A stretch of DNA of 64,000 bases from JBFLXR01 sp040757065 (GCA_040757065.1 JBFLXR010000005.1:1-64000); one strand, 5' to 3'; counted from the stretch's first letter, positions 23,951 through 33,590 are shown. A program made the numbers and translations. Notes: a model not told the origin generated them from the letters alone.

Positions 23951-24837
23951 CGTTTAACCCCGGAGAGGCAGGCCCAGCCGTCCTCGATTACCGTCGGCGC
24001 CATATCGAACCATTGCCCGTAAATTTTTTCCACTTCAGGCGCTTGTTCGGCCAGTACGCCGGAAAGCACGATGCGTCCGCCGGATCTGGCCGAGCCTGCC
24101 AGCAGAGGCGCCAGCATGCGCAGCGGATTGGTCAGGATGTTGGCGACCACCACATCGGCTTGCACGGTGGGCGCGGCATCCGGCAGATAAAAGTCGGCTT
24201 CTACTTGGTTCGCGTCGGCGTTGTCGCGGCTGGATTGCACCGCCTGCGGGTCGATGTCGACGCCGATGGTTTTTCCGGCACCCAGTTTGCGCGCGGCAAT
24301 GGCCAGAATGCCGGAGCCGCAGCCATAATCGAATACGCTTTCGCCGCCGTGCAGATTGGCATCCAGCCAGCGCAGGCACAGGCGGGTGGTCGGATGACTC
24401 CCGGTGCCGAATGCCAGACCGGGATCCAGCACAATGTTGATTGCAGCCGGATCCGACGGCGTATGCCAGGTCGGCACGATCCACAACCGCTGCGAAATGC
24501 GGATCGGTTCGAATTGGGATTGCGTCAGGCGTACCCAGTCGTTGTCCGGCAGGATTTCCGTGCGGTAGACGGGCAGCGCGCCGAGGCCGGCGGCTTGTGC
24601 GGCCTGTTGCACGATCCCGTCAATGGCGGCATCGGCAGGAAACAGGGCGGTAATGCGGTTGTGCGACCAGACTCCGGCGGGCGGCTCGCCCGGTTCGCCG
24701 AAGATGGCTTGTTCCTGAGGGGTGTCGGCATCCGCGTCGAGCACATCGACTGACAATGCCCCGCTTTCCAGCAGGGCTTCGCTCAGTGCTTCGGCGTATT
24801 CCGCATCGGCCTCGACGATTAGCGTCAGCCAAGACAT
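23947..24837 (-). CDS. prmA: Ribosomal protein L11 methyltransferase
   Basis: PrmA trimethylates ribosomal protein L11 with SAM. The 296-residue length from ATG 24837 (MSWLTLIVEADAE) is normal; a longer frame upstream is discounted because it overlaps accC. The L11-binding N-terminal domain is followed by the SAM domain with LDPGLAFGTGSHPTTR near residue 135, motif I VFDYGCGSGILAIAA near 162, and the NILTNPL catalytic segment. It lies one base after the accC stop codon and overlaps the DUF3426 gene. Confidence 0.96.
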   Translation of the reverse strand: MSWLTLIVEADAEYAEALSEALLESGALSVDVLDADADTPQEQAIFGEPGEPPAGVWSHNRITALFPADAAIDGIVQQAAQAAGLGALPVYRTEILPDNDWVRLTQSQFEPIRISQRLWIVPTWHTPSDPAAINIVLDPGLAFGTGSHPTTRLCLRWLDANLHGGESVFDYGCGSGILAIAARKLGAGKTIGVDIDPQAVQSSRDNADANQVEADFYLPDAAPTVQADVVVANILTNPLRMLAPLLAGSARSGGRIVLSGVLAEQAPEVEKIYGQWFDMAPTVIEDGWACLSGVKR

Positions 24838-24838
24838 C

Positions 24839-26194
24839 TTATTTTCCCTTGTTGCGCTCGGCCAGCTTGTGTTCGAGGTAGTGGATGCTGGTGCCACCTT
24901 GCAGGAAAGCGGCATCCTGCATCAATTCCTGATGCAGCGGAATGTTGGTGTCGATGCCTTCCACGACCATTTCCGACAGCGCAGTGCGCATGCGTGCGAT
25001 GGCTTGCTCGCGGGTGTCGCCATAGGCGATCAGCTTGCCGATCATCGAATCGTAATGCGGCGGCACAAAATAGTTGGTGTAGACGTGCGAATCCACGCGG
25101 ATGCCGGGGCCGCCCGGAACATGCCAAGAGGTGATGCGTCCCGGCGAGGGGATGAACTTGTACGGATGTTCGGCATTGACGCGACATTCGATGGCATGAC
25201 CACGGAACTCGATGTCCTTTTGGCGGAAGCGCAGCTTTTCGCCGGCGGCGATGCGGATTTGCTCCTGCACGATGTCGATGCCGGTAATCATTTCGCTCAC
25301 CGGGTGTTCGACCTGTACGCGGGTATTCATTTCGATGAAATAGAACTCGCCGTTTTCATACAGGAATTCGAACGTACCGGCACCGCGGTAGCCGATCTTG
25401 CGGCAGGCTTCGGCACAGCGTTCGCCAATTTTGTTGCGCAGGCGTAGATTCAGCAGCGGGGCGGGCGCTTCTTCGATAATTTTTTGGTGGCGACGTTGCA
25501 TGGAGCAATCGCGTTCGCCTAAATACACGGCGTTGCCGTGCTGATCCGCCAGGATCTGGATTTCGATGTGGCGCGGATTCTCCAAAAACTTTTCCATGTA
25601 TACCATGGGGTTGTTGAAGGCCGCTTGGGCTTCGGTGCGGGTCATGGTGACGGCATTCAGCAGCGCGGCTTCGGTATGCACCACGCGCATGCCGCGTCCG
25701 CCGCCGCCGCCTGCGGCCTTGATAATGACCGGGTAGCCAATGCTGCGGGCGATCTTAATAATTTCCGCGGGGTCTTGCGGCAAAGCGCCATCTACCCCAG
25801 GTACGCAGGGAACGCCGGCTTTTTTCATGGCGTTCTTGGCGGAAACTTTGTCGCCCATCAGGCGAATGGTTTCGGCGCGTGGGCCGATGAAGACGAAGCC
25901 GCTTTTTTCCACACGTTCGGCAAAATCGGCGTTTTCCGACAGAAAGCCGTAACCGGGGTGTATCGCCTCGGCATCGGTGACTTCCGCCGCACTGATGATG
26001 GCAGGAACGTGCAGATAGCTTTGGTTGGACGGTGCCGGGCCGATACAGACCGATTCGTCGGCCAGTTTGACGTATTTCGCGTCGGCATCGGCTTCAGAGT
26101 GGACTGCAACGGTTTTAATACCCATTTCGCGGCAGGCGCGCTGAATGCGCAGGGCGATTTCGCCGCGGTTGGCGATCAGGATTTTCTCGAACAT
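24839..26194 (-). CDS. accC: Acetyl-CoA carboxylase, biotin carboxylase subunit
   Basis: AccC carboxylates the biotin of AccB with bicarbonate and ATP, the first half of malonyl-CoA synthesis. From ATG 26194 the protein is 451 residues, the usual size, beginning MFEKILIANRGEIA. The ATP-grasp glycine loop KAAGGGGGRGM near residue 160 and the EMNTRVQVEHPVSE signature near 287 are intact. An in-frame ATG at 26248 with AAGGA upstream would add 18 residues (MAMFERKPRP...), so an extended form cannot be excluded. It is directly downstream of accB. Confidence 0.97.
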   Translation of the reverse strand: MFEKILIANRGEIALRIQRACREMGIKTVAVHSEADADAKYVKLADESVCIGPAPSNQSYLHVPAIISAAEVTDAEAIHPGYGFLSENADFAERVEKSGFVFIGPRAETIRLMGDKVSAKNAMKKAGVPCVPGVDGALPQDPAEIIKIARSIGYPVIIKAAGGGGGRGMRVVHTEAALLNAVTMTRTEAQAAFNNPMVYMEKFLENPRHIEIQILADQHGNAVYLGERDCSMQRRHQKIIEEAPAPLLNLRLRNKIGERCAEACRKIGYRGAGTFEFLYENGEFYFIEMNTRVQVEHPVSEMITGIDIVQEQIRIAAGEKLRFRQKDIEFRGHAIECRVNAEHPYKFIPSPGRITSWHVPGGPGIRVDSHVYTNYFVPPHYDSMIGKLIAYGDTREQAIARMRTALSEMVVEGIDTNIPLHQELMQDAAFLQGGTSIHYLEHKLAERNKGK

Positions 26195-26260
26195 TGCCGG
26201 CGGTTTTTCCGGCGTAATCGGACGGGGTTTGCGCTCGAACATGGCCATAAGACGGAATCC

Positions 26261-26710
26261 TTAGCCGATTACGAACAGCGGTTGGCCGAATTCGACGGGT
26301 TGGCCGTTATCTACCAAAATGGCTTTGACGACGCCGGTTTTGTCGGCTTCGATTTCGTTCAGTAGTTTCATGGCTTCGATAATGCACAGGGTGTCGCCGG
26401 CATTCACGTTCTGACCGACTTCCACGAAAGCTTTTGCGCCGGGCGAAGGCGAGCGGTAGAAAGTACCGACCATCGGCGATTTAACCTGATGGCCTTCCGG
26501 CTCGGCGGCTTCGACAGCAACGGCGGCAGCCGGGGCAGATGCCGCCGGGGCGTGCGAGGCGGCAGGCGCGGGAGCAGCATACATAGCGGTCGGTGCGATG
26601 GTGCCGGTGCGGCTGATGCGAACATGTTCTTCGCCTTCCTTAATCTCCAGTTCGGCAATGCTCGAATTTTCGACCAGTTCGATCAGGGTTTTCAGTTTGC
26701 GTAGATCCAT
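26261..26710 (-). CDS. accB: Biotin carboxyl carrier protein of acetyl-CoA carboxylase
   Basis: AccB (149 residues) carries biotin between the carboxylase and the transferase. It has the normal N-terminal helix (MDLRKLKTLIELVE), an Ala/Pro-rich flexible linker (about 45-75), and a biotinyl domain with the biotinylation site IEAMKLLNEIEAD, where the Lys is modified. It lies between aroQ (3 bp upstream) and accC, an order seen in many proteobacteria. Confidence 0.97.
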   Translation of the reverse strand: MDLRKLKTLIELVENSSIAELEIKEGEEHVRISRTGTIAPTAMYAAPAPAASHAPAASAPAAAVAVEAAEPEGHQVKSPMVGTFYRSPSPGAKAFVEVGQNVNAGDTLCIIEAMKLLNEIEADKTGVVKAILVDNGQPVEFGQPLFVIG

Positions 26711-26713
26711 GTT

Positions 26714-27157
26714 TTAACTCCTTGCAATGTGATTGAGCGCATATTGCAGCGCAAATTCGTACCCGCTCGCGCCGAGGCCGGTGATGACGCCGGCGGCGAT
26801 GTCGGAAAAATAGGATTGTTTGCGAAAGGCTTCGCGCGCATACACGTTCGACAGGTGGATTTCGACAAACGGGATAGCGACTGCCGCCAGCGCATCGCGC
26901 AATGCGACGCTGGTGTGTGTGAAAGCGGCGGGATTGATGACGATAAAGGCGGTATTGTCGAGACGTGCCTGCTGCACGCGATCCACCAGCGCGCCTTCGG
27001 TATTGCTCTGAAAGGTTTCCAGCGCGACCCCTTGATTGTGCGCAATTTGCGTCAAACGCTGGTTAATTTCGTCCAACGTGGTGCGACCGTACACATCCGG
27101 CTCGCGCATACCGAGCAGATTCAGATTGGGGCCGTGCAGTACCAAAATCTTTTTCAT
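26714..27157 (-). CDS. aroQ: 3-dehydroquinate dehydratase, type II
   Basis: AroQ converts 3-dehydroquinate to 3-dehydroshikimate in the shikimate pathway. From ATG 27157 (MKKILVLHGPNLNLLG) it is 147 residues, the expected length; the frame extends 6 residues further up without homology. The catalytic Tyr lies in the EPDVYG motif, and the INPAAFTHTS and EIHLSNVYARE signatures are intact. It starts the aroQ-accB-accC-prmA part of the minus-strand run, 74 bp downstream of dsbD. Confidence 0.97.
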   Translation of the reverse strand: MKKILVLHGPNLNLLGMREPDVYGRTTLDEINQRLTQIAHNQGVALETFQSNTEGALVDRVQQARLDNTAFIVINPAAFTHTSVALRDALAAVAIPFVEIHLSNVYAREAFRKQSYFSDIAAGVITGLGASGYEFALQYALNHIARS

Positions 27158-27231
27158 GGGCGAAGTTTGCCGCAAATCGAGGGGGTTTGTCCAGAATTTT
27201 GCCGAAGATCGCTATTTTCTAATATGTAATT

Positions 27232-29022
27232 TCAGAAGCCGGCTTGTTGCAGCGAACCGAGAAATTGTACAGCATCCTGATAGCCGGTCACTCGGAAATC
27301 GGAACGCTCTTTTCCGTCCGGGCTGAAGAATAGGGTTGCCGGCGGGCCGAACAGTCCGAATCGTTTGAGCAATGCTTTGTCATCGGCGTCGTTGGCGGTA
27401 ACGTCGGCTTGCAATAACACGGCGTCCCGAAGTTTTGCCTGCACCTTGGGGTCGGAGAAGGTAAAGCGTTCCATTTCTTTGCAGGATACGCACCAGTCGG
27501 CATAAAAATCGAGCATGACCAGTTTGCCGTTACTTTGGGCAAGTCGGTTGTCCAGTTCGGCGCTGCTCTTGATGCGCTCGAAGCGTAAGCCTGCTGGAGC
27601 TTCCGCCTTAGCGCGGCCCAAAGTTTCCAGCGGATGCAGGATGTCGCGCGCCCCAGACAGTGCGCCGACCAGATAGGCGATGCCGGTCAGCAGCAGCAAG
27701 ACGCCAACCCCGCGCCATAGTTTGCGCCAACCACTGGCATTCGGCGGCAGGCGGTCGAGTACATGCAGGAATACCGCCGAGAGAATCAATAATGCGGCCC
27801 ATAGCCCCATTTGTACGGAGACTGGTAAGAGCGGCGAGACGATCCAGATTGCGACTGCCAGCATCAGCACGCCGAAAAAGCGTTTAACCGCTTCCATCCA
27901 CGCGCCGGCCTTCGGCATCAGTGCGCCGGCCGAGGTGCCGATCAGCAGCAGGGGAACCCCCATGCCGAGCGCCAGTGCGAACAGGGCGCTGCCGCCGAGT
28001 AAGGCATCGTGAGTTTTGCTGATGTACAACAGGGCGCCTGCCATCGGGGCGGCGACGCAGGGACTCATAATAATGGCCGAAAGCGCGCCCATCGCGAATA
28101 CGCTGCCGAAGTGGCCGCCGTGCAGCTTGTTGCTGGTGTCTGTCAGCCGGCTTTGCAGAGCGGAGGGCAATTGCAGCTCGTACAAGCCGAACATCGATAG
28201 CGAGAGTGCGACGAACAGCAGAGCGAAGCCGCCGAGTACCCACGGAGTTTGCAGGGCATTGGAGAGCAATTCGCCGGACAATCCGGCGGCAACCCCGGCT
28301 GCTGCGTAAGTGACGGACATGCCGATGACATAGGCCAGCGACAGCAGGAAAGCGTGCCGGTGGGTGATGCGGTTACCGTGCCCGACGATGATGCCGGACA
28401 AGATCGGAATCATCGGAAAAACGCAGGGGGTGAAGGCTAGCAGCAGGCCTGCGCCGAAGAAAAAGCTGATAATCAGCCAGAAATTGCCTTGCTTAAAAAC
28501 ATCGGCAATGCGGCTGTTTTCGGTTTCGGCCGGTGCGGCGGCTGCCGGGACAGGCGTTGCGCTTGCGGTTTGGGCCAGGCTGACTGTGAGCGCTTTCTCA
28601 ATCGGGGGGTAGCACAGGCCGTCTTCGCTGCATCCCTGATAGGTGGCATTCAGAGTGAGCGGCTGGGTGAGGTCGGCCTGCGTAACCGGGATCTCAACCT
28701 GAAAGGAATGATGATAGACCTCGGTCATGCCGAAATTGGGATCGTTTTTGCTCTCCCCGGCCGGGAATTGCGGTGTTCCGAGCGTGGTTTTGCTGTCGGT
28801 CGCGGCAAATGTGGTTTTGTTGCGGTAGAGGTAATAGCCGGGCGTAACGCGGAAGCTGGCCAGTACGGTATGGCTGTCGCGGGCACTGAGTTCCAGCCCA
28901 AAGGCTTGTTCCGGCGGCAAGAAGGTCGGCTGTTTTTTACCGCCCAATTGATCGAGCAGGCCGGCTTGTGCCTGAGCGGCGAACAGAATCAGAATAACCA
29001 ACAGATTACGCAACAGTTTCAT
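27232..29022 (-). CDS. dsbD: Thiol:disulfide interchange protein DsbD
   Basis: DsbD passes electrons from cytoplasmic thioredoxin across the inner membrane to periplasmic partners such as DsbC. All three parts are present in 596 residues: a signal peptide (AQAQA, about 1-20) with an N-terminal Ig-like domain and its cysteine pair (GCSEDGLC), an eight-helix core with one cysteine in TPCVFPM and one in MSPCVAAP, and a C-terminal thioredoxin domain with WCVSCK near residue 508. The start codon overlaps the stop of cutA by ATGA. It may also support cytochrome c maturation. Confidence 0.96.
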   Translation of the reverse strand: MKLLRNLLVILILFAAQAQAGLLDQLGGKKQPTFLPPEQAFGLELSARDSHTVLASFRVTPGYYLYRNKTTFAATDSKTTLGTPQFPAGESKNDPNFGMTEVYHHSFQVEIPVTQADLTQPLTLNATYQGCSEDGLCYPPIEKALTVSLAQTASATPVPAAAAPAETENSRIADVFKQGNFWLIISFFFGAGLLLAFTPCVFPMIPILSGIIVGHGNRITHRHAFLLSLAYVIGMSVTYAAAGVAAGLSGELLSNALQTPWVLGGFALLFVALSLSMFGLYELQLPSALQSRLTDTSNKLHGGHFGSVFAMGALSAIIMSPCVAAPMAGALLYISKTHDALLGGSALFALALGMGVPLLLIGTSAGALMPKAGAWMEAVKRFFGVLMLAVAIWIVSPLLPVSVQMGLWAALLILSAVFLHVLDRLPPNASGWRKLWRGVGVLLLLTGIAYLVGALSGARDILHPLETLGRAKAEAPAGLRFERIKSSAELDNRLAQSNGKLVMLDFYADWCVSCKEMERFTFSDPKVQAKLRDAVLLQADVTANDADDKALLKRFGLFGPPATLFFSPDGKERSDFRVTGYQDAVQFLGSLQQAGF

Positions 29023-29351
29023 TTGGCTCTCGCAGTTTCTTCATGCACCCAGTGCAGATAGGCGGGCAGACCCGCACTGACTGGGACGGCGATAATCTCG
29101 GGAAGTTCATACGGGTGGTGCGCACGAATCGTCGCTTCCAGTCCCGCATAGGCCTCGGCAGTGGTTTTGATGAATACCGGAATTTCTTGCGCGGTTTCGG
29201 TGCGTCCCTGCCAATGATAGACCGAGGTGCAGGGCGCAAGAATATTGACGCAGGCGGCGCAGCGTTGGGCGATTACAGCTTGCGCCAGCTTTTCCGCGCT
29301 GGCGGCATCCGGCAGATTGGTCAGTACCAGCAAAACGGGATTCGCGTTCAT
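29019..29351 (-). CDS. cutA: Divalent-cation tolerance protein CutA
   Basis: Small trimeric protein (110 residues from ATG 29351; GGGAGG is upstream). Family signatures are CVNILAPCTSVYHWQG (residues 35-50) and the C-terminal HPYELPEIIAVPV and YLHWV. CutA is tied to copper tolerance, but its biochemical role is not settled. It overlaps dsbD (ATGA) and holA (ATGA), so the three genes are translationally coupled; the CutA-DsbD pairing is frequent and fits the original cut/dip locus of E. coli. Confidence 0.94.
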   Translation of the reverse strand: MNANPVLLVLTNLPDAASAEKLAQAVIAQRCAACVNILAPCTSVYHWQGRTETAQEIPVFIKTTAEAYAGLEATIRAHHPYELPEIIAVPVSAGLPAYLHWVHEETARAK

Positions 29352-30361
29352 GCGCCTCCCGCCCGCGCGCAACGCACGCCGAGTTGTAGCAGTTCGTCCC
29401 AGATGTCGCCTTGGCGCAGGCCTTTAATGAGTTTGTCGATTTGTCCGGCTTGCCGCAGTCCCCATTGCGCCAGACCCGGCGAGACGCGTTGTGCGGCGCG
29501 CTCTACCAATTTTTGCCGGACTCCCCACACACGCGCCTCGCGTAGTGCGGTTGTCGGGTTGGCGCCCTGTCGCAGTGCCTGTCCAACCTTGGCGAGGGCG
29601 CGGATGTCTTCGGTCAGCGCCCACAGCACCAGAACATGGGCGGTGCCTTCCGCGCGCAAACCGTCGAGGATGTGGGCGAAGCGGGCGACATCGCCCGTCA
29701 GCATGGCCTCCGACAACTTATAAATATCGTAGCGCGCTACATCCATTACAGCATCTTTGACTTGGTCGAAACTCAGGTTGCCGGCCGGGTAGAGCAGTGC
29801 CAGTTTTTGAATTTCCTGCCATGCGGCAAGCAGGTTGCCTTCAACCTTGGCGGCAAGAAAGGCCAGCGTGTCGCGGTCGGCGGATTGCCCCTGACGTTGT
29901 AGGCGCCCGGCGATCCAGTGCGGTAATTCGCGCAATGGAATTTCCTCGGCGGGAATAACCACGCCGTGCTGCTCCAGCGCGGCAAACCACTTGCTTTTCA
30001 GTGCCGCTCCGTCGAGACGCGGCAAGGTAATCAGCGTAACGATGTCGGGCGCGAGTTGCTGGCAATAATCCTGTAGCGCTTGAGCACCTTCGGTGCCGGG
30101 TTTGCCGGAAGGGATGCGTAAGTCCACCAGCTTGCGGGCGCTGAACAGCGACTGGTTTTGCGCGCTGAAACGCAGCTCATTCCATTTGAAGCCCGGCTCG
30201 GCGACGAGCAACTCGCGCTCGTCGTAGCCTTGGCTGCGGGCGGCAGCGCGGATGCTGTCGGCGGCTTCCAGTGCCAACAGCAAGGCCTCTCCGTGTATGA
30301 CGTACAGCGGAGCCAAGCCCTTGGCGAGGTGACGCGGCAGGTCTTCGGTTGAGAGTTTCAT
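29348..30361 (-). CDS. holA: DNA polymerase III subunit delta
   Basis: HolA opens the beta sliding clamp as part of the clamp loader. The 337-residue protein has the family opening (PLYVIHGEALLLALEAAD), the LRFSAQNQSLFSARKLVDLRIPS region containing the clamp-contacting segment, and the C-terminal collar helices. It sits between lptE and cutA with ATGA overlaps on both sides. The leuS-lptE-holA order is well conserved in proteobacteria and supports the call. Confidence 0.95.
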   Translation of the reverse strand: MKLSTEDLPRHLAKGLAPLYVIHGEALLLALEAADSIRAAARSQGYDERELLVAEPGFKWNELRFSAQNQSLFSARKLVDLRIPSGKPGTEGAQALQDYCQQLAPDIVTLITLPRLDGAALKSKWFAALEQHGVVIPAEEIPLRELPHWIAGRLQRQGQSADRDTLAFLAAKVEGNLLAAWQEIQKLALLYPAGNLSFDQVKDAVMDVARYDIYKLSEAMLTGDVARFAHILDGLRAEGTAHVLVLWALTEDIRALAKVGQALRQGANPTTALREARVWGVRQKLVERAAQRVSPGLAQWGLRQAGQIDKLIKGLRQGDIWDELLQLGVRCARAGGA

Positions 30362-30861
30362 TCCGTGGCGTGCGGTTTGGCGCGGCTCAGGCGGCGCAGA
30401 ATTTGCTGGACTGCATCGCTGCGCATGTCTTTATACAACATCGCCGATTCTTCCTGTTTGGCCAGAATTTGCGTGTCGCTGTAGGTCAGGTCACGCTGCA
30501 ACTGGATTTCCTGCGCGGGCATCCATTCTTGCTGCTGCGCATCGTAGGCGCGCAGCGAGACGCGGTAGCGCAGGCGATATTCGCTGACGCGCCCGGCTCG
30601 GCTGAGCGACAAAATCCGTTGATCGGCGATTTCCGAAACGATCTGCAAAGTCAGCGTTGCTTCATTTTGTTGCGCGGCAATTTTGACATTGTTGGTGGAT
30701 AGCGCCCGGCGGAGTTCGACGACCAACGGAGCGTAAAGATTCGGAGCTTGCAGGTAGAGCGAATCAAACGGCATTTGCGCCTGCCCGCGCAGATGAAGCC
30801 CGCATCCGCCCAGCAATAGAGTCAGGACGAATAACAGGACGGTGCGCAGCAGGCGGTTCAT
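30358..30861 (-). CDS. lptE: LPS-assembly lipoprotein LptE
   Basis: LptE plugs the LptD barrel and helps insert LPS into the outer leaflet. The 167-residue precursor has a signal peptide with lipobox LLGGC (Cys at residue 20) followed by GLHLRGQAQMPFDSLYL, which is the typical LptE opening. It starts 2 bp after the leuS stop codon and overlaps holA. The link with the O-antigen genes at the start of the window is functional rather than positional. Confidence 0.95.
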   Translation of the reverse strand: MNRLLRTVLLFVLTLLLGGCGLHLRGQAQMPFDSLYLQAPNLYAPLVVELRRALSTNNVKIAAQQNEATLTLQIVSEIADQRILSLSRAGRVSEYRLRYRVSLRAYDAQQQEWMPAQEIQLQRDLTYSDTQILAKQEESAMLYKDMRSDAVQQILRRLSRAKPHATE

Positions 30862-30863
30862 GC

Positions 30864-33467
30864 TCAGGCTACCACGTTGATTAGGCGGTCGGGTACCACG
30901 ACGATTTTCTTCGGTGCGCCGCCTGCCAGCTGTTTCTGTACGGCTTCGTGGTTCAGCACCAGTTGCTCCAGCGTTGCCTTATCGGTTTCTTTTGCCACGC
31001 GCAGGCTGCCGCGCAGCTTGCCGTTGACTTGGATCATCAGTTCGATTTCGTCCTGCACCAAGGCCGATGGATCGGCCTTAGGGAAGGCTTGGTCGAGCAG
31101 GCGGCTGCCGGGGCGCAATGCAGTCCAGATTTCCTCGCAGACATGCGGGGTGATCGGCGAAAGCAGCAGCACGGCGCTTTCCAGCACTTCCTGTGCAACT
31201 TGGCAGGCGGTCGGGCTGTCTTCGTTGAATTTTCCGAGTGCGTTCAGCAATTCCATTGTGGCGGCGATGGCTGTATTGAAGGTCTTGCGGCGACCGTAGT
31301 CATCGTCGATTTTCTGGATGGTCTGATGCAGTTGCAGGCGCAGCGCCTTGGCCTCAGTGCTGAGTTCGCCGGAGGTATAGGCGCTGACGGGGCCGCGTTC
31401 GAGGTGATCGAAAGCGGCTTTCCACAGGCGGCGCAGGAAGCGGAATGCGCCTTCTACCCCGGCATCCGACCATTCCAGAGATTGTTCGGGCGGCGCCGCG
31501 AACATCATGAACAGGCGGGCGGTGTCGGCGCCGTACTGGTCGATGATCGCCTGCGGATCGACACCGTTGTTTTTGGACTTGGACATTTTCTCGGTGCCGC
31601 CGATTACCACCGGCTGACCGTCGGCACGTAATGTTGCTCCGGTCGGGCGACCGCGTGCGTCGGTGACAACATCCACATCGGCTGGGTTGATCCAAAGTTT
31701 CTTGCCGTTATCGGCTTCGCGATAAAAAGTCGGCGCAATTACCATGCCTTGCGTCAGCAAATTGGTGAACGGCTCATTGCTCAGCAGCAGACCGACGTCG
31801 CGCATCAGCTTGTGGAAAAAACGGGCGTACAGCAGATGCAGAATCGCATGTTCGATACCGCCGATGTATTGATCGACCGGCAGCCAGTAATTGGCGGCAT
31901 TCAGGTCGAGCATGCCGTCGGTACAGGCTGGGCTGGCATAGCGGGCGTAGTACCAGGAGGACTCCACAAAGGTGTCCATGGTGTCGGTTTCGCGCCGTGC
32001 CTGACCGCCGCACTTGGGGCAGGTGCATTGATAGAACTCCGGCATTTTAGCCAGCGGCGAACCAGCGCCGTCCGGCACTACATTTTCCGGCAGCACGACG
32101 GGCAGTTGATTGTCCGGCACCGGGACGTCGCCGCAAGTTGGGCAATGAATGATCGGGATCGGACAGCCCCAATAGCGCTGGCGCGAAATCCCCCAGTCGC
32201 GCAAGCGGAAATGCACCTGCTTGCCGCCGAGTTCGCGCGCTTTCAAGTCCCCGGCAATCGCGTTGATCGCTTGTTCGTAATTCAGGTCGTCATATTCGCC
32301 GGAGTTGACGCAATGGCCGCGCTCTTTATCGCCGTACCATTCTGCCCACTCGTCGGAGGAGAAGGTTTCGCCCGGTACTTGGATGACTTGCTTGATCGGC
32401 AGGTTGTATTTCTTAGCGAAGTGGAAGTCGCGTTCGTCGTGTGCGGGCACCGCCATTACCGCGCCTTCGCCGTAGCCCATCAGCACATAGTTGCCGACCC
32501 AGACCGGAATGTCTTCCCCGGTCAGCGGGTGTGTCACGGAAATGCCGGTGGGCATGCCCTTCTTTTCCATGGTGGCAATATCGGCTTCAGCCACGCCGCC
32601 CTGTTTGCACTCTTCGATAAAGGCCGCCAGTGCCGGGTTGCCTTGTGCGGCACGGGTGGCGAGCGGGTGCTCGGCCGCGACGGCGCAGAAGGTTACGCCC
32701 ATGATGGTGTCGGCGCGGGTGGTAAAGACCCACAGCTTGTCTTTCTTGCCGTCCAGCGTGTAGGGAAAGGCAAAACGCACACCATAGCTGCGACCGATCC
32801 AGTTTTTCTGCATGGTGCGCACTTGTTCCGGCCAGCCGGGTAAGTTGTCCAACTCGTCCAGCAATTCGTCGGCATAGGCGGTGATGCGGAAGAAATACAT
32901 CGGGATGTCGCGCTTCTCCACCAACGCACCCGAGCGCCAGCCGCGTCCGTCGATTACTTGTTCGTTGGCCAGCACGGTTTGATCGACCGGATCCCAGTTT
33001 ACGGGGGCGGTTTTCTTATAAATCAGGCCCTTCTCGAATAACTTAGTGAACAGCCACTGCTCCCAGCGGTAATACTCCGGCTTGCAGGTGGTGACTTCGC
33101 GAGACCAGTCGATGCCCAGGCCCAAGCTTTTCAACTGGTTGCGCATGTAATCGATGTTGGAATACGTCCAGGCGGCAGGCGGTACGTTGTTCGCCATGGC
33201 GGCATTTTCTGCAGGCAGGCCGAAAGCATCCCAGCCCATCGGCTGCATGACGTTGTAGCCCTTCATCCGGTGGTAGCGCGACAACACGTCGCCGATGGTG
33301 TAATTGCGCACATGCCCCATGTGCAGCTTGCCGGAAGGATAGGGGAACATCGACAAGCAGTAGTATTTCGGCTTGTTGCTCAAGTCGGAAGCCTGAAATG
33401 CTTTAGCGTTGTCCCATTCTTGTTGTACACGGGATTCGATGTCTTTTGGATGATAAGTTTGCTGCAT
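30864..33467 (-). CDS. leuS: Leucyl-tRNA synthetase
   Basis: Class Ia aminoacyl-tRNA synthetase charging tRNA-Leu. From ATG 33467 (MQQTYHPKDIE) it has 867 residues, the normal length; 44 extra in-frame residues upstream are discounted. The HIGH motif is present as HMGHVRNYTIGD near residue 49, and the KMSKS motif as KMSKSKNNGVD near 625. The connective editing domain lies between and four cysteines (CPTCGD and CPKCGG) form a zinc module. It heads the long minus-strand operon, with lptE 2 bp downstream. Confidence 0.98.
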   Translation of the reverse strand: MQQTYHPKDIESRVQQEWDNAKAFQASDLSNKPKYYCLSMFPYPSGKLHMGHVRNYTIGDVLSRYHRMKGYNVMQPMGWDAFGLPAENAAMANNVPPAAWTYSNIDYMRNQLKSLGLGIDWSREVTTCKPEYYRWEQWLFTKLFEKGLIYKKTAPVNWDPVDQTVLANEQVIDGRGWRSGALVEKRDIPMYFFRITAYADELLDELDNLPGWPEQVRTMQKNWIGRSYGVRFAFPYTLDGKKDKLWVFTTRADTIMGVTFCAVAAEHPLATRAAQGNPALAAFIEECKQGGVAEADIATMEKKGMPTGISVTHPLTGEDIPVWVGNYVLMGYGEGAVMAVPAHDERDFHFAKKYNLPIKQVIQVPGETFSSDEWAEWYGDKERGHCVNSGEYDDLNYEQAINAIAGDLKARELGGKQVHFRLRDWGISRQRYWGCPIPIIHCPTCGDVPVPDNQLPVVLPENVVPDGAGSPLAKMPEFYQCTCPKCGGQARRETDTMDTFVESSWYYARYASPACTDGMLDLNAANYWLPVDQYIGGIEHAILHLLYARFFHKLMRDVGLLLSNEPFTNLLTQGMVIAPTFYREADNGKKLWINPADVDVVTDARGRPTGATLRADGQPVVIGGTEKMSKSKNNGVDPQAIIDQYGADTARLFMMFAAPPEQSLEWSDAGVEGAFRFLRRLWKAAFDHLERGPVSAYTSGELSTEAKALRLQLHQTIQKIDDDYGRRKTFNTAIAATMELLNALGKFNEDSPTACQVAQEVLESAVLLLSPITPHVCEEIWTALRPGSRLLDQAFPKADPSALVQDEIELMIQVNGKLRGSLRVAKETDKATLEQLVLNHEAVQKQLAGGAPKKIVVVPDRLINVVA

Positions 33468-33561
33468 GTCGGCGGCTCGTCGAAATTCGGTGAAGGCGCG
33501 ATTATAACGGCAATCCGTTGCGCTCGCCGAGAGGGACGCGGTACGGGCAATGCTTGACTTT

Positions 33562-33590
33562 TTTACGGAGCTGGCGGTTTCTGTTAGAAT
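33562..33590 (+). promoter_or_regulatory. Putative sigma-70 promoter of phosphoribulokinase
   Basis: TTTACG (33562-33567) and TAGAAT (33585-33590) are separated by 17 bp and match the consensus at 4 and 5 positions. A start near 33597 gives a leader of about 39 nt with the ribosome site CAGGAG before ATG 33636. A nearby TTGACT (33554) is too far from this -10. Confidence 0.5.

Noticed and set aside
31749..32843. A 364-codon plus-strand frame opposite leuS.
   Set aside because: leuS is complete and catalytic motifs are intact; the antisense frame has none.
33554..33559. TTGACT as the -35 box for phosphoribulokinase.
   Set aside because: The spacing to TAGAAT (33585) is 25 bp; TTTACG at 33562 gives the correct 17 bp.
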